NCBI RefSeq assembly: GCF_003202155.1
Contig: NZ_QFLI01000005.1
Location: 62,001-126,000, forward strand
Reading direction: 5' to 3'
Length of the DNA: 64,000 nucleotides
Source: Marinifilum breve
GTDB lineage: Bacteria; Bacteroidota; Bacteroidia; Bacteroidales; Marinifilaceae
This document shows positions 53,368 through 62,956 of this stretch, piece by piece. The position numbers and the translations under genes are program-made. Each line of letters opens with the position of its first letter. The stretch's first letter is position 1. The notes under the pieces are model-generated. The model was not told the origin of the DNA and did not search any database. It saw only the letters and a list, made by a program, of their open reading frames with translations.

Positions 53368-54318
53368 ATGTTTTCGAAAGGAATAGCCGATGCTTCAAAT
53401 TTTGTAAAAGGAGTTGACACCTCTTTTATGGTGATATTAGGAATTATTTTATTTTTCCTTGTTGCCATCACCGTTGTCATGATATATTTTGTTTTTCGAT
53501 ATCGCAAATCGAAAAATCCTAAAGCAACACAAATCCACGGAAGTGTTAGTTTGGAAATACTATGGACAGTGATTCCAACTGCTCTGGTAATGGTAATGTT
53601 TTACTATGGCTGGATGGGATACAAACCTATGAAAGAAGCCCCTGATGATGCTTTTGAGATCAAAACCATTGGGCGAATGTGGAATTGGCAATTCGAGTAC
53701 GAAAACGGTAAGACAACCGATACGCTTTACGTGCCAATTGATAGAGCCATTAAATTGGATTTGGTAGCATTGGATGTATTGCATAGTGTTTACATTCCGG
53801 CTTTTCGTTTGAAACAAGATGTTGTGCCCGGACAGGAACACATGATGTGGTTTATTCCAGGAAGAGAAGGTGAGTTCGATTTATTCTGTACTGAATATTG
53901 TGGATTGAGACACTCCTACATGCAAACATCAGTAATAGTAATGCCTCAGGAAAAATTTGATTCCTGGTATATTGATACTACCCAAACTGTGCAATTAATT
54001 TCCGACAAACCAGGTGCCTTAGGACTTGCAATCGTAAAAAAGAATGGTTGTTTGGCTTGTCACTCCATTGATGGTTCGAAATTAGTAGGACCAACGTGGA
54101 AAGGATTATTTGGGTCGAAGGAATTGGTAAAAACCGGCAAAGAAAAAAGAGAAGTTGTTGTAGATAGTGCATATGTATTGAATTCAATTTACAATCCGAA
54201 TGATGATATCGTAGATGGATATCAAAAAGGATTGATGCTCTCTTATAAAAACGAACTTACCGAAGAAGACATTGGAGAAATTATTGAATTCATGAAAACT
54301 TTAAGCGAGGATCAATAA
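53368..54318 (+). CDS. coxB: Cytochrome c oxidase subunit II fused to cytochrome c
   Basis: 316 residues. Two membrane helices (FMVILGIILFFLVAITVVMI; SLEILWTVIPTALVMVMFYY) precede a CuA cupredoxin domain with CTEYCGLRHSYM (C174, C178, H182, M185). A C-terminal haem c domain follows with CLACH (C228, C231, H232). The fusion defines caa3-type oxidases, in which the built-in cytochrome takes electrons directly from ACIII or a carrier. In this cluster subunit II follows subunits I, III and IV rather than leading them. Confidence 0.95.
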   Translation: MFSKGIADASNFVKGVDTSFMVILGIILFFLVAITVVMIYFVFRYRKSKNPKATQIHGSVSLEILWTVIPTALVMVMFYYGWMGYKPMKEAPDDAFEIKTIGRMWNWQFEYENGKTTDTLYVPIDRAIKLDLVALDVLHSVYIPAFRLKQDVVPGQEHMMWFIPGREGEFDLFCTEYCGLRHSYMQTSVIVMPQEKFDSWYIDTTQTVQLISDKPGALGLAIVKKNGCLACHSIDGSKLVGPTWKGLFGSKELVKTGKEKREVVVDSAYVLNSIYNPNDDIVDGYQKGLMLSYKNELTEEDIGEIIEFMKTLSEDQ

Positions 54319-54321
54319 CCT

Positions 54322-55188
54322 ATGAACATACAAGCAAAGATATCAGTACTATTAGAATTGGGAAAAGTAAAAATTGCTATTCCCATTGCCATTTCGTGTT
54401 TTACAGGATTTATTCTGCATACGCCTGAAATATCCTGGCAAATGTTTCATATTGTTTTTGGCATATTTTTGATAGTAATGGGTGCTTCAGCCCTAAATCA
54501 TATCCAGGAATACAAGAAAGATGCATTAATGAACAGGACAAAGTTCAGGCCCATACCATCGGGAAGAATTAGCATTTCAGAAGCAGTGAGGTGGAGTGCA
54601 CTTTTCCTATTGACAGGATGTGGTTTTCTTGCCTGGGGAGGAAATATAACCAGTTTATGGATCGCAATCCTCTCCATTTTTTGGTACAACTTGGTTTACA
54701 CTCCCCTTAAACAGTTCACAGCCTTTGCAGTCGTTCCTGGAGCTTTAAGTGGAGCTTTCCCTCCTTGGATTGGTTGGGTAGCAGCAGGTGGTGATTTATT
54801 TGCTCCTCCTATTTTGGCATTATCCTTTTTCTTTTTTATTGGTCAGATACCACATTTTTGGCTCTTGCTAATGTTGTATGGCGAAGATTACAAACAAGCA
54901 GGATTTAAGGTGCTAACTGATGTATTTACATTCAATCAAATTCGAAAAATCACCTTGGTATGGATGCTGGCAACCATTGTTGTAGCCTTATTACTACCCG
55001 CATTTAGTGTGATTTCTTCTCAGATTTTGATTTGGGCCTTACTCATATTATCCATGTGGATTATACCCAACAGTTTTATATTGCTTAAAAAGGAAGAAAG
55101 ATCAAATACCAGAAAACTATTTCTTAGGCTTAATTTGTATTTCTTACTGGTAATGATAATGATTGGAATTGACAGATTGTACTTGTAG
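54322..55188 (+). CDS. ctaB: Protohaem IX farnesyltransferase (haem O synthase)
   Basis: 288 residues of the UbiA prenyltransferase family with about eight to nine helices. The first motif reads NHIQEYKKDALMNRTKFRPI, with Glu and Asp in the metal-binding positions; the second YGEDYKQAGFKVL lies near residue 190. It farnesylates haem b to haem O for the oxidase. It is placed 3 bp after coxB, in keeping with that role. No CtaA (haem A synthase) is in the window. Confidence 0.92.
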   Translation: MNIQAKISVLLELGKVKIAIPIAISCFTGFILHTPEISWQMFHIVFGIFLIVMGASALNHIQEYKKDALMNRTKFRPIPSGRISISEAVRWSALFLLTGCGFLAWGGNITSLWIAILSIFWYNLVYTPLKQFTAFAVVPGALSGAFPPWIGWVAAGGDLFAPPILALSFFFFIGQIPHFWLLLMLYGEDYKQAGFKVLTDVFTFNQIRKITLVWMLATIVVALLLPAFSVISSQILIWALLILSMWIIPNSFILLKKEERSNTRKLFLRLNLYFLLVMIMIGIDRLYL

Positions 55189-55278
55189 TATCTTGTTATC
55201 AATTTGTTATTAAAACGGATTTACTGGACATTTAAGGCGATACTATTTAAATTTATAAATCAACTAAAGCAAAATACG

Positions 55279-55599
55279 ATGAAAAAAATATTAATTCTAT
55301 TACTGGCGGTAGGTTTATTTGCTGCATGTCAGTCGAACACAAAAAAATCAGAGCAAACTGATAAAGCAAGCACCACTCAAACTGTAGAATATCAAAAAAT
55401 GGAATTTCATGTGAGTGGAATGACTTGTACCGGATGCGAAAACACTGTCATAAACGGATTAAAGCAAGTCAAAGGAGTAAAAGAAGTAAAAGCCTCTCAC
55501 AAGAATAACCGCGTAACCATTATGGTTGAAAAAGACAAGGTGAATCGTGAGGAGATTGCTCAAAAAATTGAAACGGTAGGCTATACTGTAAATGAATAA
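55279..55599 (+). CDS. Lipoprotein with heavy-metal-associated (HMA) domain
   Basis: 106 residues from the ATG at 55279 (an upstream in-frame TTG at 55204 would place 25 residues before the lipoprotein signal). The lipobox FAAC (C17) is followed by a Ser/Thr/Lys linker and an HMA domain with GMTCTGCENTV (C50, C53). It probably binds Cu+ or another soft metal at the membrane and may supply copper to Sco and the oxidase upstream. It is the last gene before the oxidase-side terminator. Confidence 0.88.
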   Translation: MKKILILLLAVGLFAACQSNTKKSEQTDKASTTQTVEYQKMEFHVSGMTCTGCENTVINGLKQVKGVKEVKASHKNNRVTIMVEKDKVNREEIAQKIETVGYTVNE

Positions 55600-55620
55600 T
55601 AAAATATCTAAACCAGTATA

Positions 55621-55653
55621 AAATCAGAGGTAGCTTTACTTCTGATTTTTTTT
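55621..55653 (+). terminator. Terminator of the oxidase operon
   Basis: AAATCAGAGGTA and TACTTCTGATTT form a 12-pair stem (one wobble) with loop GCTT, followed by eight T in total. Confidence 0.85.
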
Positions 55654-55737
55654 GCTATCCATAGTACTCATTAGATTAGCCTAATCAGAAAAGTTCCCTT
55701 CCTTCCCTAATCAAATAATCAGCCCCCTTTGTATGTG

Positions 55738-55829
55738 CACTTTCTACCGTCGGTATAAGAGGTTTATACCGACGATAGATGATGCTTATACCGAGCGGTA
55801 GTAACACCTTCTACCGACGGTAGAAAGTG
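55738..55829. repeat. Cluster of four TACCG(A/T)CGGTA-like palindromes inside an 18-base inverted repeat
   Basis: CACTTTCTACCGTCGGTA (55738-55755) is the exact inverse of TACCGACGGTAGAAAGTG (55812-55829). Within it lie related copies TTATACCGACGATAG and CTTATACCGAGCGGTAG. CGTCGGTATAA pairs with TTATACCGACG as a separate inner hairpin. The element could form a cruciform or a branched RNA. Confidence 0.85.
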
Positions 55830-55831
55830 TT

Positions 55832-55870
55832 CATCCTTAAAGGAAGGCATGTTCCAATCTTTTAAGGATG
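55832..55870. repeat. Nested inverted repeat CATCCTTAAA / TTTAAGGATG
   Basis: Ten-base perfect arms at 55832-55841 and 55861-55870, with an inner GGAA/TTCC pairing. It directly follows the palindrome cluster. Confidence 0.75.
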
Positions 55871-55891
55871 CAGACTATCAGCCCTTAATAC

Positions 55892-56159
55892 TAACCTGAG
55901 TTCAATTAAAAATATTGTCACAGTTTGTACTGGTTTTGAGTAGAAATTTTCTCAAATATTCGAAGGAATATCGGGATATTTCAAGGGGATTTGAGGAAAT
56001 TTATGCCAAAAACAGTCAAATTCTTTGAAAAAGTCATCTTCATCCAATCTTTACTTTAAAAACTCTTCAAAATATCCCGATATTCTTTCAGATTTTTTAA
56101 AGCAAATCTTGATTAAACCTGATTTTCTGTGTCGGATATTTTAAATCGAACTCAGGTTA
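55892..56159. mobile_element. 268-bp fold-back (MITE-like) element
   Basis: Perfect terminal inverted repeats TAACCTGAGTTC (55892-55903) and GAACTCAGGTTA (56148-56159). A second perfect 16-base pair, GAATATCGGGATATTT (55966-55981) and AAATATCCCGATATTC (56070-56085), shares exactly the same centre (56025.5). The sequence between the pairs is also related when one arm is inverted. No transposase is encoded and no clear target-site duplication is seen, so mobility is inferred from shape only. Confidence 0.6.
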
Positions 56160-56171
56160 CTAGGAAAATCA

Positions 56172-56207
56172 AATAGCGGTATGTCTTTTAAAAGGCATAC
56201 CGCTATT
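56172..56207 (-). terminator. Terminator of the ACIII operon
   Basis: AATAGCGGTATG and CATACCGCTATT are perfect inverses around an inner CTTTTAAAAG palindrome. The hairpin lies 25 bases after the actE stop, with T-rich sequence beyond it on the minus strand. Confidence 0.8.
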
Positions 56208-56232
56208 GAATCTAATTGATTTGTATTTTAAG

Positions 56233-56808
56233 CTAGTTGTTCAAATTTTTTCCTTGTAGTTCAACTTTAATGTATTCAATAATCTTCCACCTGTCATCAG
56301 GTTTGATTTGAGGACCATGGGCTCCCATAACACCATAACCAGCAGTTATTACGTGGAAAAACTCTCCACGGGGTGTAGATTTCAGGATATCCGTAACCAA
56401 ACTCTTAGGTTCATAAGGATATTTCCCACTGGTGTATAAAAATCCTTGTCCATCACCTTTTTCTCCATGACAGTTGATGCAAAAGATGCCAAACAGTTCC
56501 TTGCCTCTTGCAACATCCTCCATGCTCATTTCTGTCATGTTCACGATATTTTGACCTGCCCAGGTTCTGTTTTCCGGAGTTTTCTCAAAATCATAAGGAA
56601 TCATTTCTCTTGGAATGGTACCCTCCACAGGCAACCTTAGTGTTTTTCCATCGGCAAAGTTTGGATTGGAAGAATAGGTTTCATAAGCTCTTGAATCCTG
56701 CATATCTGGAAAATAGGAATAGCCCGGATGATTGTTATCCTTATCACATGAAATCATTACTCCTATCAGCAACAATGCTAAAATCGATATGTATCTCTTT
56801 TTTCTCAT
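56233..56808 (-). CDS. actE: Alternative Complex III subunit ActE (lipoprotein cytochrome c)
   Basis: 191 residues from the ATG at 56806-56808 (a TTG two codons upstream is less likely). Lipobox GVMISC (C21) for membrane anchoring and one haem c site CINCH (C110, C113, H114). ActE takes electrons from the ActA haems and passes them to the oxidase or a soluble cytochrome. It is the last gene of the operon, 20 bp after actF, so the order here is D-F-E. Confidence 0.9.
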   Translation of the reverse strand: MRKKRYISILALLLIGVMISCDKDNNHPGYSYFPDMQDSRAYETYSSNPNFADGKTLRLPVEGTIPREMIPYDFEKTPENRTWAGQNIVNMTEMSMEDVARGKELFGIFCINCHGEKGDGQGFLYTSGKYPYEPKSLVTDILKSTPRGEFFHVITAGYGVMGAHGPQIKPDDRWKIIEYIKVELQGKNLNN

Positions 56809-56828
56809 AATCAATCTTTTTAGGTGAA

Positions 56829-57992
56829 TCAGGTTTCGTAATGGAAACTTTCTTCGAGTAAAGGATCATTTTTCACCAACAATGGTGTTTTAGCCAAGGA
56901 AGTAAATACCACATACAGGAATCCTCCCAAATACAAGGCAATAAAACCAATTTCGATTAAGCCAATCTGTGCAGTTTTACCAATAGTTCCAGGTATTACA
57001 AGCATATACACATTCAACCAATGCCCTATCAGTACAACTATGGCTACAAAACTTAACCATTTTAAATTTCGCTTGGCATCTCTTGTCATTAGTGCTAGAA
57101 ATGGGAATAGGAAATTGATGACCAGAACTGTAAAAAACAGAATCTTGTGATCGGTTAGTCGTGGTGCAAAATAGGCGGTCTCTTCAGGAATGTGACTGTA
57201 CCATATCAACAAGTACTGGGAGAACCACAAATACATCCAGAAGATACTGAAAGCGAATAGGTATTTTCCCATATCGTGGATATGTTCTTTGTTGATGTAT
57301 TCCAGATAGCCTTGCGATTTTAAGAAGGCTATTAGCAATATTATTGTGGCGATACCGCATACAAACATTCCGATGAAAATAAACCAGCCAAACAGGGTAC
57401 TGAACCAATGTGCATCAATAGACATGATCCAATCCCAGCTCATGGTAGAACTCGAAATGGCGAAAAACACCATAAATAAGGCAGCCAAAATTTTACCCCT
57501 GTTGTGATATTTTAAATCCGGATTCAAATCCTGATCCAGCGTATTCTTCCTCAGTAAATAGGTCAAACCAATCCACCCCAGAAAATACAATGCCATACGT
57601 ACAAAAAAGAATGGCACATTTAGATATGCAGCTTTTCCTTCCAGTATTGGATCATGCAATCCTTCGTGTGACCAGTGATACAAATCGTGCATTCCAAAAT
57701 AGATCAAAAACATTAAGGCTGCCGATATTGGTAAAAATTTGGTTAAGGCTTCAGGAATCCGCTTTAAAGCGGTATACCAACCTGCATAAGCAATCTTATG
57801 AAGCGCTAGAAAAACTCCTCCAAACAAGGCAATAAACAAGAAATAGAGGTTGTTGATTAAAACATTGGCCCACAATTCCTGCCTGTTTGGCGATTCGATA
57901 AAATAGCCCAAAATCAGCAAGAGAATTCCAACGCCCGCAATGGATAAGATTCCATATTGTGTTTTTCGTTTTAAAGTATATTTTTCTTCCAT
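56829..57992 (-). CDS. actF: Alternative Complex III subunit ActF
   Basis: 387 residues from the ATG at 57990-57992 (MEEKYTLKRKTQYG). A TTG at 58022 would overlap actD and is unlikely. About ten membrane helices, for example YGILSIAGVGILLLILGYFI and VVLIGHWLNVYMLVIPGTIG. The family is annotated as quinol:cytochrome c oxidoreductase quinone-binding subunit 2 and is related to ActC. It forms part of the membrane arm that may move protons. Confidence 0.88.
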   Translation of the reverse strand: MEEKYTLKRKTQYGILSIAGVGILLLILGYFIESPNRQELWANVLINNLYFLFIALFGGVFLALHKIAYAGWYTALKRIPEALTKFLPISAALMFLIYFGMHDLYHWSHEGLHDPILEGKAAYLNVPFFFVRMALYFLGWIGLTYLLRKNTLDQDLNPDLKYHNRGKILAALFMVFFAISSSTMSWDWIMSIDAHWFSTLFGWFIFIGMFVCGIATIILLIAFLKSQGYLEYINKEHIHDMGKYLFAFSIFWMYLWFSQYLLIWYSHIPEETAYFAPRLTDHKILFFTVLVINFLFPFLALMTRDAKRNLKWLSFVAIVVLIGHWLNVYMLVIPGTIGKTAQIGLIEIGFIALYLGGFLYVVFTSLAKTPLLVKNDPLLEESFHYET

Positions 57993-58011
57993 CTCTGTGT
58001 GATTTTGAAGG

Positions 58012-58533
58012 TTATTTGTCAATCTCTTTCACTTTAATTTCCTGAGCTTCCTCCTTTAGCAGAATCTCTTTCACCAACTCATCCTGATTTCCTGCCTCAT
58101 CCAAATCAACAATAATCATGAATCGATCATCGGTAATTCTTTCATCGTGAATTGGATTGTTTGCACCGGGTCCTAGTTTCGATCGAATCAGGAAAGCAAA
58201 TACCATCGCAAAAGCAGCAAACAAAACTGTCAACTCAAAGGTAATTGGGATAAAGGATGGAATCGCAAAATGTGGCTTCCCACCAATGAACAAAGGATAA
58301 TCTACTACAAATGCCCAAGCCTGGAAGCCAAAGGCTATGATACAGCCAATTGCTCCTCCAATAAAACCAATTGTTGGTATTCTTGATCGTTTGAAACCTA
58401 AAATTGGATCCAAACCGTGAATCGGGAAAGGAGTTAGAACATCCTGAATAGAAAGCTGCTTGTCTCTTAAATCTTTTGTTGCTCTTAAAAGATTCTCCTC
58501 ATCCTCGAAATATGCCGAAATGTATCTCCTCAT
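58012..58533 (-). CDS. actD: Alternative Complex III subunit ActD (DUF3341)
   Basis: 173 residues. A soluble N-terminal region (YISAYFEDEENLLRATKDLR) is followed by two helices (IPTIGFIGGAIGCIIAFGFQ and FELTVLFAAFAMVFAFLI) and a charged C-terminus. This is the DUF3341 family, the ActD subunit that packs against the ActC bundle. It starts 4 bp after actC. Confidence 0.92.
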   Translation of the reverse strand: MRRYISAYFEDEENLLRATKDLRDKQLSIQDVLTPFPIHGLDPILGFKRSRIPTIGFIGGAIGCIIAFGFQAWAFVVDYPLFIGGKPHFAIPSFIPITFELTVLFAAFAMVFAFLIRSKLGPGANNPIHDERITDDRFMIIVDLDEAGNQDELVKEILLKEEAQEIKVKEIDK

Positions 58534-58537
58534 GTCT

Positions 58538-59917
58538 CTAGTGTTTTTCTTTGGTTTCAGATTTATCTTTTTGATCTCCCGAACTCTTCAATACACTCTT
58601 AACCTCAGCAATGGCAATTACCGGGAATACACGAATGAACAGAAGAAAACAGGTGAAGAACAAGCCAAGTGTTCCTATAAAAATTCCAACTTCTACCATT
58701 GTTGGTTCGTACATCGACCAGCTTGATGGCAAATAGTCGCGGTGAAGAGAGGTTACGATAATTACAAATCGTTCAAACCACATTCCGATATTAATGAATA
58801 TGGAAAGTATGAAAGTAAATACCAGATTTCGTCGCAATTTCTTAAACCACAACAACTGTGGTGATATTACATTACAGGTCATCATGATCCAGTAAGCCCA
58901 CCAATATGGTCCTGTAGCTCTATTCAAAAAGGCGTACTGTTCGTATTCTACACCCGAATACCATGCAATAAACAGCTCGGTGATATAAGCAATACCAACA
59001 ATTGAACCTGTTGCAATAATGATCTTATTCATCGATTCGATATGACCGACAGTAATATAGTTCTCAAGATGTAATACTTTTCTGGTAATGATGAGCAAGG
59101 TAAGCACCATGGCAAAACCAGAGAAGATGGCCCCCGCAACAAAATAAGGCGGGAAGATGGTGGTATGCCAACCAGGAATCACAGAAGTGGCAAAGTCGGT
59201 ACTTACAATACTATGAACCGAAAGTACAAGTGGCGCTGCCAAACCAGCCAAAATCAAACTGATTGATTCATGGCGCTGCCAGTGTTTTGCTGATCCTGTC
59301 CAACCAAAGCTCAACAATCCGTAAATCCATTTCTTAAATTTGGATTTCATTCGATCTCGTATGGTTCCAATATCAGGAATTAAACCCACATACCAGAAAA
59401 GCAGAGATACCGTGAAATAGGTACTAATGGCAAAAACATCCCATAACAATGGGGAGTTAAAGTTTACCCAGAGTTCACGCGTATTTGGATATGGGAACAC
59501 GAAAAATCCCAGTAATGGTCGGCCCATATGAATTAAAGGAAACAAACCTGCACACATTACAGCAAACAAGGTCATTGCCTCAGCCGAACGGTTGATACTC
59601 GTTCTCCATTTTTGACGGAACAATAGCAAAATGGCAGAAATAAAGGTACCCGCGTGACCAATACCAACCCACCATACAAAGTTGGTGATTCCCCATCCCC
59701 AACCAATGGTTTTATTTAGTCCCCAGGTTCCAATTCCTTCCCAAATGGTATATCCCATCATGGCCAGTCCGAGCAGCAATGCAGAAACCGTTAAAGTGAT
59801 GCCTGCATACCATGCTTTTCCGGGCTTGCCTTCGATAGGAGCAGAAATTTCGTCCGTTATTTTCTTGTAGGTCTTCTTCCCCGTTACAAGGGGTTCTCTA
59901 ATAGGCGACACATACAT
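58538..59917 (-). CDS. actC: Alternative Complex III subunit ActC (NrfD/PsrC-like quinol oxidase subunit)
   Basis: 459 residues with about ten membrane helices; [20 protein letters not shown] and [20 protein letters not shown] match the NrfD/PsrC-type quinol-binding core (conserved His and Asn-Phe-Val-Trp segment). It is the likely site of menaquinol oxidation on the periplasmic side, next to the ActB iron-sulfur chain. It starts 10 bp after actB. Confidence 0.94.
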   Translation of the reverse strand: MYVSPIREPLVTGKKTYKKITDEISAPIEGKPGKAWYAGITLTVSALLLGLAMMGYTIWEGIGTWGLNKTIGWGWGITNFVWWVGIGHAGTFISAILLLFRQKWRTSINRSAEAMTLFAVMCAGLFPLIHMGRPLLGFFVFPYPNTRELWVNFNSPLLWDVFAISTYFTVSLLFWYVGLIPDIGTIRDRMKSKFKKWIYGLLSFGWTGSAKHWQRHESISLILAGLAAPLVLSVHSIVSTDFATSVIPGWHTTIFPPYFVAGAIFSGFAMVLTLLIITRKVLHLENYITVGHIESMNKIIIATGSIVGIAYITELFIAWYSGVEYEQYAFLNRATGPYWWAYWIMMTCNVISPQLLWFKKLRRNLVFTFILSIFINIGMWFERFVIIVTSLHRDYLPSSWSMYEPTMVEVGIFIGTLGLFFTCFLLFIRVFPVIAIAEVKSVLKSSGDQKDKSETKEKH

Positions 59918-59927
59918 AGGCGTGGAT

Positions 59928-62900
59928 TTATGAGTGGTTCATTTTTTTATTTCTAATCTTCGTCAAATAACTTACCGATGGTAAGGTGTGAATCTCTTCA
60001 AGCAGATGGTAATTTCTCTTACTAGAAGTTTCTTTTACCAGTTTGCTCTCTTTGTCGTTTAAATCTCCAAAAATGATGGCTCCCGATGGACAAGCCTGCT
60101 GACAAGCTGTCTTAATTTCTCCATCCTTCACTTTTCTGCCTTCAATCTTGGCATTTAGTTTTCCTTCCTGAATTCTTTGAACACAAAGCGAACATTTCTC
60201 AATCACACCTTTGGCTCGAATTGTTACATCAGGATTTAGCACCATACGTTTCAGATCGATTGTCATTTCCGCTACATCGTGCAAATTGTTTGGTATCGAA
60301 TCGGCTTTGGTGTAATCAAACCAATTGAAACGTCGCACTTTGTATGGACAGTTGTTACCACAATACCTTGTTCCAATGCATCGATTGTAAGCCATTTGAT
60401 TTAGTCCTTCGCTGCTGTGATTGGTTGCTGCCACCGGACAAACATTCTCGCAAGGAGCATTATCGCAATGCTGACACATCACAGGTTGGAAGGAAACATC
60501 AGGATTGAATTCATCTCCCGAGAAATACCTGTCGATTCTTATCCACGACATTTCGTGTGCTCGAATCACCTCTTTCTTTCCAACTACCGGAACATTATTT
60601 TCCGATTGACAAGCAATGGAACAAGCTCCACAGCCGACACAAGAATTCAGGTCAACCACCAATCCCCAATGATGATTTGGGAACTTTGGCTTTTCGTAAA
60701 TACTTGCATTTTCGTAAGCATGATGCGATTCATTCCCTGCCGAAGGATTCTTTTTGTATTCCTCCAATCCAGCTTCGCGAACTATGGCTCTTCCCTCCAT
60801 AGAATGATGCGTTTGCGTCATGGCCAAATCGTACTTCTCTCCTGTTTTTGTCAGATTAATATCTCCAATAAAATCATCATTGGATTGTAGTAAGGAATTT
60901 ACATTTACCCCAACATTCTTCCCAACAACACCGCAAACCTGCCTTCCATAACCAGTGGCAACTGCCACAGTATTGTATGCTTGTCCTGGTAGAACATACA
61001 CAGGAAGTTTTACTTGCGAATTCAATTCAACTACATCTCCGGTTTCTAGCATCATCTCTTCAGCTTGCTTCGGCGAAACACATAAGTAATTGTCCCAACA
61101 AATTTTCGTTACCGGATCTGGCATCTCCTGCAGCCATGGATTATTAGCCATTTTTCCATCGCCAATGGCAATGCTTTCGTACAATTGCAATTCTACACCT
61201 TTGTTATCCGCTTGTTTTGCCAGTTGGCTGACAAGCCTACTCATATCAGACAAACTAAATTTCGTATCGAAGACTGACTTTACACTTGGTTCAAATACTC
61301 CCTGTTGTAATGTATGATTCCAGAAAGTCGTGAAGTTTGGATAAGCCGTTTGCATTGGGTACATGTTCTTTTCCCAATGATTTTTTATAAAATTAAGATA
61401 GTTGCTGTCCTCACCCATCCAACTCAACAGGCTTGATTGGAATTGTCGCGTGTCGAAAAGCGGACGAATACCCGGTTGCATCAAACTGTATCGATTGGTT
61501 TTGGGCTCAAAATCATTCCAACTTTCCAGGAAATGATTATCCGGAGCAACAAAACTCATCAATGCAGTTGTCTCGTTTGGTACCTCATCCATAGCAACAC
61601 TAAAGCCTATTTTCTTGAGAGCAGATGCAAACTCATTTCCATGCTGATAATCGAAAACCGGATTCACGCCATAGCTAATGATTCCTTTTAACTTCCCGGA
61701 TTTCATATCTTCCAATAGCTGATTCATATCAGAATCATTTGCTTGGTAAGTATGTAATTGTTTGTCTACCCTTAAAGTAGAACCATAATTCTCCAATTCG
61801 AAATTAATAGCATTTACAATCACCTGTACACTGGTATCCTTCGATCCTGACACAACCAGTGATTTCCCTTTATGCGACCACAAATCTTTGGCAGTGTTTT
61901 GAATATCTGCGGAAGCTATAGAAGTTGAATAAACCTCTTTCCCTGCTAATTTTAAAATTTCATTGTAAAGCTGCACAATCAAAAGTTTTTGCTCTGAAGG
62001 CTTTACAGGAATCCTTTTATCAGCATTACTACCAGTAAGCGACAATCTTGATTCTATTTGGGTATGATGAGACATGGAAGTATTTCCATTGCACAGCTTT
62101 CTCTTCTTGGTATATTGCCTGATATGCTCCACAGGCATCAACCATGTGCCTAGAAAATCCGCATCAAAGCTTACAATCCTATCAGCATAATCGAATCGAT
62201 AATCGGCAATACCCGCTTTTCCAAAACACATTTCATTAGCTTGAATTAATGCTGAACCAGATTGACTATCATATTGCACCCATTTTATATTTGGATATTG
62301 AGCTATAAACTTCTGAATGACATTTATGGTACTTGGACTGTAAACACTTGAAGTAAGTAATATGACTTGTTCATTAGCATTTTTAAGACGATTTAATTCT
62401 TTCTTAACTGTTTCATCCAATTCTTCCCATGCTAACTTCTGATTTCCTTTCTTAGGATGTTTGTATCGACTTGTATCGTACAAATCCAATACGGATGCTT
62501 GTACTCTTGAGCTGGTTCCGCCATTGGTTACACCCGATAAATCGTTTCCCTCAATCTTAATGGGTCTTCCTTCTCGGGTTTTAATAAGAATGCTACAATA
62601 ATCGCTTCCTTTCGCAAAGCTCGATGCATAATAATTGGCTTTACCTGGCGTTATTTCTTCTGGTTTGATCAAATAGGGAATGGCTTTTTGCACTGAGTTT
62701 TCGCAGCTGGCTACCACTGTACTAATGGCAAGGCTAAAACCACACAGTTTCAAAAAATCACGTCGGTTGCTCTTGGAACCACTTTCATTCTTGTCGAATA
62801 TATCTAAGATCTGTTCCAGATTTCCTTTAGGCATTGGTTGATCAGGAACAGAGTTCTCTCCATTTTTAAGTTCGGTAAGGCTTTTCCAATATTTCTTCAT
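59928..62900 (-). CDS. actB: Alternative Complex III subunit ActB (molybdopterin-oxidoreductase-like / iron-sulfur fusion)
   Basis: 990 residues. A variant Tat-like signal [16 protein letters not shown] (residues 45-60) is followed by Cys66 in a lipobox-like VVASC. A large molybdopterin-oxidoreductase-like domain without obvious cofactor ligands follows (to about 740). The C-terminal ferredoxin-like domain has clusters [38 protein letters not shown] and CSLC...CQQACPSGA. It conducts electrons from quinol to the ActA haems. It lies between actA and actC. Confidence 0.95.
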   Translation of the reverse strand: MKKYWKSLTELKNGENSVPDQPMPKGNLEQILDIFDKNESGSKSNRRDFLKLCGFSLAISTVVASCENSVQKAIPYLIKPEEITPGKANYYASSFAKGSDYCSILIKTREGRPIKIEGNDLSGVTNGGTSSRVQASVLDLYDTSRYKHPKKGNQKLAWEELDETVKKELNRLKNANEQVILLTSSVYSPSTINVIQKFIAQYPNIKWVQYDSQSGSALIQANEMCFGKAGIADYRFDYADRIVSFDADFLGTWLMPVEHIRQYTKKRKLCNGNTSMSHHTQIESRLSLTGSNADKRIPVKPSEQKLLIVQLYNEILKLAGKEVYSTSIASADIQNTAKDLWSHKGKSLVVSGSKDTSVQVIVNAINFELENYGSTLRVDKQLHTYQANDSDMNQLLEDMKSGKLKGIISYGVNPVFDYQHGNEFASALKKIGFSVAMDEVPNETTALMSFVAPDNHFLESWNDFEPKTNRYSLMQPGIRPLFDTRQFQSSLLSWMGEDSNYLNFIKNHWEKNMYPMQTAYPNFTTFWNHTLQQGVFEPSVKSVFDTKFSLSDMSRLVSQLAKQADNKGVELQLYESIAIGDGKMANNPWLQEMPDPVTKICWDNYLCVSPKQAEEMMLETGDVVELNSQVKLPVYVLPGQAYNTVAVATGYGRQVCGVVGKNVGVNVNSLLQSNDDFIGDINLTKTGEKYDLAMTQTHHSMEGRAIVREAGLEEYKKNPSAGNESHHAYENASIYEKPKFPNHHWGLVVDLNSCVGCGACSIACQSENNVPVVGKKEVIRAHEMSWIRIDRYFSGDEFNPDVSFQPVMCQHCDNAPCENVCPVAATNHSSEGLNQMAYNRCIGTRYCGNNCPYKVRRFNWFDYTKADSIPNNLHDVAEMTIDLKRMVLNPDVTIRAKGVIEKCSLCVQRIQEGKLNAKIEGRKVKDGEIKTACQQACPSGAIIFGDLNDKESKLVKETSSKRNYHLLEEIHTLPSVSYLTKIRNKKMNHS

Positions 62901-62956
62901 AGGTAAACGATTATCAAGTGATACAAATTAGATGGTTGAGTTTTACTCGCAGTTCA

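Larger units (their letters stand above)
55600..56232. other. 633-bp structured spacer between the caa3 and ACIII operons
   Basis: No coding region is supported. From left to right it holds the oxidase-side terminator (55621-55653), a nested palindrome cluster (55738-55829), a smaller inverted repeat (55832-55870), a 268-base fold-back element (55892-56159) and the ACIII-side terminator (56172-56207). Confidence 0.85.

Noticed and set aside
55892-56159. Insertion sequence with transposase
   Set aside because: The 268 bases contain no open frame longer than a few dozen codons and no transposase motif, so at most it is a non-autonomous element.
60417-60890. A 157-codon plus-strand frame inside actB
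   Set aside because: It is antisense to the iron-sulfur domain of ActB, and its composition fits a reverse-frame artefact.
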